From NCBI RefSeq assembly GCF_036946495.1, contig NZ_JAQIIX010000002.1, positions 2,914,001-2,978,000 on the forward strand: 64,000 nt of DNA, written 5' to 3'. How positions within the stretch are numbered: the stretch's first letter is position 1; each line of letters begins with the position of its first letter. Source of the DNA: Mycolicibacterium neoaurum. Its GTDB lineage: Bacteria; Actinomycetota; Actinomycetes; Mycobacteriales; Mycobacteriaceae. The position numbers and the translations under genes are program-made. Positions 51,086-59,200 of this stretch are shown in pieces. The notes beneath the pieces were generated by a model. That model saw only the letters and a list, made by a program, of their open reading frames with translations, did no database searches and was not told the origin of the DNA.

Positions 51086-52606
51086 CTACTGCATCGTCGG
51101 GATGACGAACTCTGCGCCATCTTTGATGCCCGATGGCCAGCGCTCGGTGACGGTCTTGACCTTGGTGTAGAACTGGATCGAGGCCGGACCGTGCTGGTTG
51201 AGATCGCCGAAGCCGGACCGCTTCCAGCCGCCGAAGGTGTGGTAGGCCACCGGGACCGGGATCGGCACGTTGACGCCGACCATGCCGACCTGCACACGGG
51301 AGACGAAGTCGCGGGCGGCGTCGCCGTCGCGGGTGAAGATCGCGACACCGTTGCCGTATTCGTGCTTGGTGGGCAGGCTCAGGGCCTCTTCGTAATCGTG
51401 CGCGCGCACGATGCACAGCACCGGGCCGAAGATCTCGTCGGTGTAGATCGACATATCGGTGGTGACGTGGTCGAACAGGGTGGGCCCGATGAAGAATCCC
51501 TTCTCCAGGCTCTGGTCGTCGAAGGTCAGTTCATCGGTGGCGCGCTCGCGACCGTCGACCACCAGTTCGGCGCCGGCCTCCACACCTTGGCCGATGTAGT
51601 CGCGCACCCGCTCGAGCGCCGCGCCGGTGACCAGCGGTCCGTAGTCGGCCTTGGGGTCCAGGCTGTGCCCCACGCGCAGCTGATTGACGCGTTCCACCAA
51701 TCGATTTCGGAGGCGGTTCGCGGTTTCCTCGCCGACCGGCACGGCGACGCTGATGGCCATGCAGCGCTCACCCGCGCTGCCGTAGCCGGCGCCGATCAGC
51801 GCATCGACGGCCTGATCGAGATCCGCGTCGGGCATGATGATCATGTGGTTCTTGGCGCCACCGAAGCACTGTGAGCGCTTTCCGTGCGCGGCCGCGGTCG
51901 AGTAGATGTACTGCGCGATGTCCGAGGAACCGACGAAGCCGACGGCCTGGATGTCGGGGTGGGTCAGAATGGCGTCGACCGCTTCCTTGTCGCCCTGCAC
52001 CACCTGGAACACGCCGGCCGGCAGACCAGCCTCGATGAACAGCTCGGCGAGGCGGACCGGAACCGACGGATCGCGCTCGGAGGGCTTCAGGATGAAGGCG
52101 TTGCCACAGGCCAGCGCGGGCCCGGCCTTCCACAGCGGGATCATGGCGGGGAAGTTGAATGGGGTGATGCCGGCGACCACACCGAGCGGCTGGCGGATCG
52201 AGTAGACATCGATGCCACCGCCGGCGCCCTCGGTGAACTCGCCCTTGAGCAGATGCGGGATGCCGATCGCGAATTCGATGACCTCGACGCCACGCTGGAT
52301 GTCGCCCTTGGCATCGGCAATGGTCTTGCCGTGTTCGATGGAGAGCAGCTCGGCCAGCTCGTCGACATTCTCGTTGACCAGCGAGACGAACTTCATCATC
52401 ACGCGGGCCCGCCGTTGCGGATTCCAGGCCGCCCATTCCTGCTGAGCCGTCACCGCCGAGGCGACCGCGGCGTCCACGTCCGCCTTGCTTGCCAACAGGA
52501 CCTGCGCCTGTACCTCGCCGGTGCTGGGGTTGAGGACATCCGCGGTGCGGGTGGAGGCGAGGTCGCTGCGCTTGCCGTCGATGAAGTGCTGAATTTTCGT
52601 GGTCAT
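51086..52606 (-). CDS. mmsA: Methylmalonate-semialdehyde dehydrogenase (CoA-acylating)
   Basis: This 506-residue ALDH-fold enzyme converts methylmalonate semialdehyde + CoA + NAD+ to propionyl-CoA, CO2 and NADH. It has the catalytic Cys in GERCMAISVAV, ITPFNFPAMIPLW and FVGSSDIAQYIY (MmsA-type SSD instead of TGS). It is the first gene of the valine-catabolism operon. An 18-bp palindrome (52647-52664) lies 41-58 bp upstream of its start. Confidence 0.93.
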   Translation of the reverse strand: MTTKIQHFIDGKRSDLASTRTADVLNPSTGEVQAQVLLASKADVDAAVASAVTAQQEWAAWNPQRRARVMMKFVSLVNENVDELAELLSIEHGKTIADAKGDIQRGVEVIEFAIGIPHLLKGEFTEGAGGGIDVYSIRQPLGVVAGITPFNFPAMIPLWKAGPALACGNAFILKPSERDPSVPVRLAELFIEAGLPAGVFQVVQGDKEAVDAILTHPDIQAVGFVGSSDIAQYIYSTAAAHGKRSQCFGGAKNHMIIMPDADLDQAVDALIGAGYGSAGERCMAISVAVPVGEETANRLRNRLVERVNQLRVGHSLDPKADYGPLVTGAALERVRDYIGQGVEAGAELVVDGRERATDELTFDDQSLEKGFFIGPTLFDHVTTDMSIYTDEIFGPVLCIVRAHDYEEALSLPTKHEYGNGVAIFTRDGDAARDFVSRVQVGMVGVNVPIPVPVAYHTFGGWKRSGFGDLNQHGPASIQFYTKVKTVTERWPSGIKDGAEFVIPTMQ

Positions 52607-52646
52607 GACATCCGTCCGAAGTGTGCGTGCCCGGTGTGATCTGAGA

Positions 52647-52664
52647 TACTTGGATATCCTAGTA
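52647..52664. promoter_or_regulatory. Palindrome upstream of mmsA (TACTTGGATATCCTAGTA)
   Basis: An 18-bp inverted repeat with a single mismatched pair, centred on GGATATCC, 41-58 bp before the mmsA start. It is a likely operator for a dimeric repressor of the valine operon. Confidence 0.55.
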
Positions 52665-52701
52665 ATTGGTCGAGCCGCACGCAAGGAGCGATTGAGGAGG
52701 C

Positions 52702-53304
52702 TCAGCCGATCCGGGCGCGCAACTGCTCGACGTAGGCCTGGGTATCCGCCCATGCCGGGAGCACGCCCTGGGCGAGCGCTTCGGCCAGTGTCGGTGCGGC
52801 CGCATCGCGCTCGGAGAGGATCAGGCGATGTTCCAGGGGCCAGTCGATGCCCAGGGAGGTGGGTGAGATGGTGCGCTCGCGATCCGGGGCGTACCCGGCC
52901 GAGCACAGATACATGACCGTCGAATCATCTTCCAGCGCAAGGAAAGCGTGGCCGAGTCCCTCGGAGAGGTAGACCGATCGGCGCTGCCTGTCGTCGAGCA
53001 GCACCCCGTCCCAGTGCCCGAAGGTGGGCGAGCCGACCCGGATGTCGACCACCACGTCGTACACCGCGCCGCGCAGGCAGGTGACGTATTTGGCCTGGCT
53101 CGGTGGCACGTCGGCAAAGTGCACACCGCGCAACACCCCGGCCGCCGAGATCGAACAGTTGGCCTGGTGCAGTTCGAAGCGGTGACCGGTCATCGCCTCG
53201 AAGGACGCGTCGGTGAACCACTCGAAGAATGCGCCGCGGGCGTCGCTGTGCACCGTCGGAGTGATCTCCCATGCTCCGGGAATCGCGAGTTCCCGTGCGC
53301 TCAC
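52702..53304 (-). CDS. rmlC: dTDP-4-dehydrorhamnose 3,5-epimerase
   Basis: This 200-residue cupin-fold epimerase of the dTDP-L-rhamnose pathway needed for the arabinogalactan linker and other envelope glycans. It has an active-site His in GVLRGVHFADVPPSQ and KYVTCLRGAVYDVVVDIR. GTG 53304 overlaps the rmlB stop (GTGA). Confidence 0.93.
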   Translation of the reverse strand: MSARELAIPGAWEITPTVHSDARGAFFEWFTDASFEAMTGHRFELHQANCSISAAGVLRGVHFADVPPSQAKYVTCLRGAVYDVVVDIRVGSPTFGHWDGVLLDDRQRRSVYLSEGLGHAFLALEDDSTVMYLCSAGYAPDRERTISPTSLGIDWPLEHRLILSERDAAAPTLAEALAQGVLPAWADTQAYVEQLRARIG

Positions 53305-54296
53305 TGGCCGCGCTCCGCGTATCGTGCCTCGATCGTCGTTTTCAAAGGCCCCCACCACTTTTCGTTGTTTTGATACCAGGCGATCGTGGCCAGCAGGCCC
53401 GCCTCGAAATCGGTGTGTATCGGTGCCCACCCCAGCTCCTCGCGTAGCACCGACGCGTCGATGGCGTAGCGCAGGTCGTGCCCGACCCGGTCGGTGACCT
53501 GGTCGAAATCGTCGGGATCGCGACCCATCAGCGTCAGCAGTGTCCGCAGGACGCTGCGATTGTCCCGCTCACCGTCCGCCCCGATCAGGTAGGTCCGGCC
53601 GGGCGTGCCATCTAAAAGGATGCGCCACACCGCCGCATTGTGATCATCGACGTGGATCCAGTCGCGCACGTTGGCGCCGGTGCCGTAGAGCTTGGCGCGC
53701 CGGCCGGTCAGGATGTTGGTGATCTGGCGAGGGATGAACTTTTCGACGTGTTGGTAGGGCCCATAGTTGTTGGAGCAGTTGGAGATGGTGGCGGGCACAC
53801 CGTAGGAGCGAACCCAGGCTCGCACCAGCAGGTCGGCGGCCGCCTTCGTCGAGGAGTACGGACTCGACGGGTTGTACGGGGTGGACTCGGTGAATCGCGC
53901 GGGATCGTCGAGGGCCAGGTCGCCGTACACCTCGTCGGTCGACACGTGGTGCAACCGGGTCCCGTGCCTGCGCACCGCTTCCAACAGCGTGTAGGTACCC
54001 ACGATGTTGGACTGTACGAACGGCGTCGGGTCGGCGAGGCCGTTGTCGACATGGGTCTCGGCGGCGAAGTGCACCACCGCATCGGCGGCACCGACCAGCT
54101 CGGACACCAGATCGCTGTCGGTGATATCGCCTTCGACCAGCCGAATACGGTCGGCCACCGGCGTCAGCGACTCGCGGCTGCCCGCGTAGGTCAGGGCATC
54201 CAGGACCGTCACCTCGGTCGCCGGGTGTTCTCGGAGGGTGAGATGCACGAAGTTGGACCCGATGAATCCGGCACCACCGGTGACCAGCAACCGCAT
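53301..54296 (-). CDS. rmlB: dTDP-glucose 4,6-dehydratase
   Basis: The 331-residue extended SDR enzyme catalyses the second step of dTDP-L-rhamnose synthesis. It has the NAD motif TGGAGFIGSNF, catalytic Thr-Asp-Glu in HVSTDEVYGD, and Tyr/Lys in YSSTKAAADLLV. Length agrees with the mycobacterial enzyme. It is the first gene of the rmlB-rmlC pair. Confidence 0.96.
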   Translation of the reverse strand: MRLLVTGGAGFIGSNFVHLTLREHPATEVTVLDALTYAGSRESLTPVADRIRLVEGDITDSDLVSELVGAADAVVHFAAETHVDNGLADPTPFVQSNIVGTYTLLEAVRRHGTRLHHVSTDEVYGDLALDDPARFTESTPYNPSSPYSSTKAAADLLVRAWVRSYGVPATISNCSNNYGPYQHVEKFIPRQITNILTGRRAKLYGTGANVRDWIHVDDHNAAVWRILLDGTPGRTYLIGADGERDNRSVLRTLLTLMGRDPDDFDQVTDRVGHDLRYAIDASVLREELGWAPIHTDFEAGLLATIAWYQNNEKWWGPLKTTIEARYAERGQ

Positions 54297-54329
54297 GGCC
54301 CAACCCTAGAGGTGCCGCGCCCCGCCGCT

Positions 54330-55178
54330 CTAGGTGAGGCCCAGCGGGCCGGCCAACTCGGTCAACGTCGGCAGCAGCTCATCCCAGCCACCCAGCACCT
54401 GGATCGCCACATGATCGGCGCCGGCATCCAGATGCTGGTTCAGGCGCGCGGCGACATCGGCCGCGGTGCCGTGCGCGACGACGGCGTCGATCAACCGGTC
54501 GCTTCCCGGCTTGGCGATATCGTCCTCGGTGAAGCCCAGACGGCGCCAGTTGTTCAGGTAGTTGCTCAGGTTCAGATAGAAGTCCACCGCACCCCGACCG
54601 ATCTCACGGGCGTGCTCGACATCGGTGCTGAGGACGACCTTGTGCTCGGGCGCCAGGAACACGGTGTTACCGATCAGGTTGTGCGCCTGGCCGGTGTGCT
54701 GGGGAGTGGTCAGGTAGGGGTGTGCACCCGCGCTGCGGGCGGCCGCCAGTTTGAGCACCTTGGGCCCCAGCGCGGCGATGACCCGCCGGCTGGTCGGCAC
54801 ATGGGCGGCGTCGAGCGCATCCAGGTACTCGACCAGCACGTCATAGGGTTTGCGGTATTCCTCGGTGTGCTCGGGATGACCGATGCCGATACCGAGCAGG
54901 AAGCGACCCGGATACGCCTTCTCCACCCGGTGGTAGGCCTCGGCCACCTCGTCGGCATCCGCCTGCCAGACGTTGATGATGCCCGTCGCGACCTGCAGAT
55001 TGTCGGTCGCCTCCAGCAGCGGCTCGACATAGTTCAGGTCACCCTTGGGCGACCCACCGATCCACAGGGCGCCGTACCCCAGCTTCTCGATCTCGGCTGC
55101 CTGCTCGGGCTTGGGCACACCGAACGTCCACACGCCATAGCGACCGAAGTCGGGTTTGAGGGTCACGGCGTCGGTCAT
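54330..55178 (-). CDS. LLM-class F420-dependent oxidoreductase
   Basis: This 282-residue luciferase-like protein has GYGALWIGGSPKGDLNYVEP near the N-terminus, FLLGIGIGHPE and AGAHPYLTTPQHTGQAHNLI. These are typical of actinobacterial F420-type LLM enzymes of the TIGR03620 group. The start MTDAVTLK at 55178 is preferred because GGAG lies 6 nt upstream; ATG 55190 is an alternative. Its paralogue is the next gene. Confidence 0.88.
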   Translation of the reverse strand: MTDAVTLKPDFGRYGVWTFGVPKPEQAAEIEKLGYGALWIGGSPKGDLNYVEPLLEATDNLQVATGIINVWQADADEVAEAYHRVEKAYPGRFLLGIGIGHPEHTEEYRKPYDVLVEYLDALDAAHVPTSRRVIAALGPKVLKLAAARSAGAHPYLTTPQHTGQAHNLIGNTVFLAPEHKVVLSTDVEHAREIGRGAVDFYLNLSNYLNNWRRLGFTEDDIAKPGSDRLIDAVVAHGTAADVAARLNQHLDAGADHVAIQVLGGWDELLPTLTELAGPLGLT

Positions 55179-55235
55179 GGCGATCTCCATCCTCGTCGTT
55201 CTCGTCCTGATCGGTGTGTCTCGGCCCGGTTCATC

Positions 55236-56081
55236 TCACCGCAGGCCCAGCGGTCCGGCCAACTCGGTGAGCGCGGGTAACAGGTTGTCTGTACCCGTCA
55301 GCACCTGAACCGGAACATGATCGGCACCGGTGGTCAGGTGTTCTTTGAGCCGGGCCGCAATGGCCTCGGTGGTGCCGTGGGCGACGACGGAGTCGACGAG
55401 GGCATCGCTGCCGGGCTTGGCCACGTCCGCGTCGGTGAACCCGAGCCGTTTCCAGTTGTTCAAGTAGTTGGCCAGATTGAGGTAGATCTCCAGCGCCTTC
55501 CGGCCTACCTCGCGGGCGTGTGCCGCATCAGTGGTGAGCACGACTTTGTGTTCGGGCGCCAGGAACGCGTCGGGTCCGATCAGCTCCCGCGCCTGCGCGG
55601 TGTGTTCGGGAGTGGTCAGATAGGGATGCGCGCCGGCACTGCGGCGTGCCGACAGCTTGAGCACCTGCGGACCGAGTGCGGCCACCACGATCCGATCCTT
55701 GGGCAGACCGCGCTGATCGAGCGCATCGAGATACTCGGTGAGCGCGTCGTAGGGCTTCTTGTACTCGGAGTGCGCCTCGGGATGGCCGACGCCGATACCG
55801 AGCAGGAAGCGGCCGGGGTAGCGCTTTTCGATGCGGTGGAAGGAGTCGGCCACAGGCGCAGCCGGTGCCGACCAGATGTTGACGATGCCGGTGGCCACCT
55901 GCAAGGTTTCGGTCGCGCCCAGGATCGGATCGACCCAGCCCAGTTCGGCGGGCGGTGAGCCGCCCGCCCAGATCGCACCGTAACCGAGTGATTCGATCTC
56001 GCGGAGCTGTTGTTCGGGGAGCTGCCGCCACTGCTCGTAGTGACCGAACACGCCGAACTTGCCGAGAGCTGGCTTCGTCAT
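55236..56081 (-). CDS. LLM-class F420-dependent oxidoreductase (paralogue)
   Basis: This 281-residue paralogue of the previous gene has closely matching blocks (GYGAIWAGGSPPAELGWVDP, FLLGIGVGHPEAH, AGAHPYLTTPEHTAQARELI). The start MTKPALG at 56081 is the first well-placed ATG. Tandem copies suggest local gene duplication with divergence of substrate. They are probably co-transcribed. Confidence 0.88.
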   Translation of the reverse strand: MTKPALGKFGVFGHYEQWRQLPEQQLREIESLGYGAIWAGGSPPAELGWVDPILGATETLQVATGIVNIWSAPAAPVADSFHRIEKRYPGRFLLGIGVGHPEAHSEYKKPYDALTEYLDALDQRGLPKDRIVVAALGPQVLKLSARRSAGAHPYLTTPEHTAQARELIGPDAFLAPEHKVVLTTDAAHAREVGRKALEIYLNLANYLNNWKRLGFTDADVAKPGSDALVDSVVAHGTTEAIAARLKEHLTTGADHVPVQVLTGTDNLLPALTELAGPLGLR

Positions 56082-56145
56082 GGTCGGCACAACCTCCGAT
56101 GGGGCGTTGCGCATTCCGGCAACCTCATCCTGCGTGCATCGAACG

Positions 56146-56184
56146 GTCGATGGCCGGCCCGCGTATCGCGGACCGGCCATCGAC
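56146..56184. terminator. Long hairpin between the repeat protein and LLM genes
   Basis: Arms GTCGATGGCCGG (56146-56157) and CCGGCCATCGAC (56173-56184) pair over 12 bp, with a further 5 bp inside and a 3-nt loop. It lies 16 bp beyond the stop of the giant protein gene, on the 3' side for minus-strand transcription. Confidence 0.65.
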
Positions 56185-56200
56185 GTGCTGCGCGTGCGTG

Positions 56201-59200
56201 CTAGGTGATCGGCACCGTGACGCTCACCGGGGTGAGTCCGCCGTGTCCGTCGTCGAGCATCACGATGAACGTGTCGGACTGATCGGCGGCCGACGCCCCC
56301 GCGGCGGTGGCGGCCGCCCGTGCCGCGGCCGTCGGGGTGTAGGAGAAGGAACCGGTCGCCGAGTCGAGGATGACCGTGCCCTTGCCCGTGCTGCCCGGTC
56401 CGGTGTAGGTCAGGGTGTCGCCGTTGGCATCGCTGCCGGTGACGGCCCCGTTGACCACGCCGGTCGGGTTGTTGTTGTTGAGCACCTTGACGTTGTCGAT
56501 GCTCAGCTTGGCTCCGGCGGCCAGGCCCTGGGTCGCATCCCATGTTCCGGCGACGAACACGAACCGGTAGTTGCCTGCGGTGTTCACCAGATAATTGACC
56601 ACCGTCACCGGTTGCACCGTCGAGGCATTGGCGCCCGTGGCGTTGAGCATGATCTCGGTCCGGCCGGTGTCGACATCGACGATGTAGCCCACGACATCGA
56701 AGGCGTCCGCGCCCCCGCTGGCCTCCCAGTCGAACTGCACCGTGGCCCCGGCGTAGATCGCCAGCGGATTGTTCGACACCACGACGGGTCCGTGCACGAC
56801 ACCGCCGCTACCGGTTGGGGTGTTGGTGACGCCGTTCAGGTTCGATTGCATGACTGCCCGGCCATTGGTGACCGTCGTGGTGTAGGTGCCGGTGCCGCCG
56901 GTGGATTCGATACCACCGTCGGGTGCCCGGGTCGGGTCGACCGGAGTGGGCCACCCGGCGACGGTTCCGGCGCCGCCGAGTTTGACCCGGTCGTTGATGG
57001 CCGTCCAGCCCGTCAGGGAGTTCGAGAAGTCGCCGTTGGGGAAGGTGTTGATGCTCGCCGTTCCCGTCGGTGCGGTATTGCTCGGGCTGATGGCGACGCT
57101 GACCGGCACCACGAGCGTGCCACCGTGGCCGTCGCTGATCGTCACGTTGAAGGTGTCGTTGAGCGCCGACGCCGGGGCGTTGGTGGCTGCGGCGTTGTGC
57201 CGGGCCGCCGCGGTGGGCGTGTAGCTGAACGTGCCCGTCGTCGTGTTGACCGTGACCGTTCCGCCGAGCGCGGTCGTGGTCGATCCCGAGAACACCGGGG
57301 TGTCCTGATCGGCGTCGGTGACGATGATCGACCCGGTGACGCTGCCATTCGATGCGTTCGGGGTGTTGACGTTCACCGCCGCCGTCGGCGTGCTGTTGGC
57401 CGGGTCGACATCCACCAGGATGGTGACGACCATGGTGCCGCCGTGGCCGTCGTCGACCGTCAGGTCGAAGGTGTCCTTGCCGGCCGATGCCGGAGCGCCG
57501 GTGGCTGCGGCGGCGTGGCGGATGGCGGTGGTGGGGGTGTAGGTGAAGGCGCCGGTGGTGGGGTCGACGGTGACGGTGCCGCCCTTGGTGCTGGTGAGCG
57601 GTCCGGTGATGACGGGGGTGTCGTTGTCGTTGTCGGTGATGTTGAGGGTGCCGGTGACGGTTCCTTGTGCGCCGCTGGGGTTTCCGATGGTGGCGCTGAC
57701 GGTGGGTGCGGTGTTGGTCGGGTCGATGTCGACGGTGACCGCGAGGGTGGTGGTGCCGCCGTGGCCGTCGTCGACGGTGATGGTGAACGTGTCGGTGCGG
57801 TCGGCGCCGGTGGCTGCGGCGGCGTGGCGGATGGCGGTGGTGGGGGTGTAGGTGAAGGCGCCGGTGGTGGGGTCGACGGTGACGGTGCCGCCCTTGGTGC
57901 TGGTGAGCGGTCCGGTGATGACGGGGGTGTCGTTGTCGTTGTCGGTGATGTTGAGGGTGCCGGTGACGGTTCCTTGTGCGCCGCTGGGGTTTCCGATGGT
58001 GGCGCTGACGGTGGGTGCGGTGTTGGTCGGGTCGATGTCGACGGTGACCGCGAGGGTGGTGGTGCCGCCGTGGCCGTCGTCGACGGTGATGGTGAACGTG
58101 TCGGTGCGGTCGGCGCCGGTGGCTGCGGCGGCGTGGCGGATGGCGGTGGTGGGGGTGTAGGTGAAGGCGCCGGTGGCGGGGTCGACGGTGACAGTGCCGC
58201 CCTTGACACTCTGCGTCGGCGCCGTGATGACGGTGGCGTCATTGTCACTGTCGGTGACGGTGACGGTCCCGCTGACCGAGCCACCTGGCCCACTGGGGTT
58301 GCCGACCGACGTCGACACCGATGGTGCGGTGTTCGACCCGCTGACCTGCACGGTCACCGGCACCTCGATGGTGCCACCGTGGCCGTCGCTGACGGTGATG
58401 GTGAAGGTGTCGGTCTGATCGGCCGCGGTGGCGCCGTTGGCCGCGGCGGCATGCCGGACCGCAGCCGACGGTGTGTAGACGTAGGTTCCGGTGGACGGAT
58501 CGATCGTCACCGTTCCGCCCTTCGTGCTCAGCGCCGGTGCGCTGTAGCTGGGGACGTCGTTGTCCGGGTCGACGATGCTGACCGTCCCGGTGACCGTTCC
58601 CGCGGGGCCGCTCGGTGATCCGACCGTCGCGCTGCCCGATGTGGGCCCGGTGTTGGTCGCGCTCAGTGCGATCACCACCACCACCGATGTCGTGCCGCCG
58701 TGGCCATCGCTGACCGTGGCGGTGAACGAATCCACCAGATCGGACGCGGAGGCGCCAAGGGCCGCGGCAGCATGGCGCGCAGCAGCGGTGGGCGTGTAGA
58801 CGAATGCGCCGGTGGCCGCGTCGATGGTGACGGTGCCGCCCTTGGTGCTCAGCGTCGACCCACCGAAGACGGTGGTGTCACCGTCGGAATCGGAACCGGT
58901 GATGGAACCGGTCGCCGTGCCCGTCGTGTGGCTCAGACCGGTCACGGTGGCGCCGGCCACCGGTGCGGTGTTCGCGGCGACGATTGACACGCTGACCGGC
59001 ACTTCGACGGTGCCGCCGTGTCCGTCGCTGACGGTGATGGTGAAGGTGTCGGTCTGGTCGGCGGTGGTGGCGCCGGTGGCTGCGGCGGCGTGACGGATGG
59101 CGGCGGTGGGGGTGTAGGTGTACGCACCGGTGGTCGCATCGATGGTGACGGTGCCGCCCTTGACGCTCGTGGCCGGGCCGGAGTAGCGCGGGGTGTCGCC

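Noticed and set aside
57495..58176. Regular repeats as a CRISPR array
   Set aside because: The 309-bp units lie inside one reading frame and encode protein repeats. There are no short palindromic repeats with unique spacers and no cas genes.
55955..58618. 887-residue plus-strand frame, and a second one at 59018-60304
   Set aside because: Both are antisense to the giant repeat gene. The repetitive G-rich coding DNA gives long open frames of Gly/Val/Asp repeats; no ribosome site or known domain.
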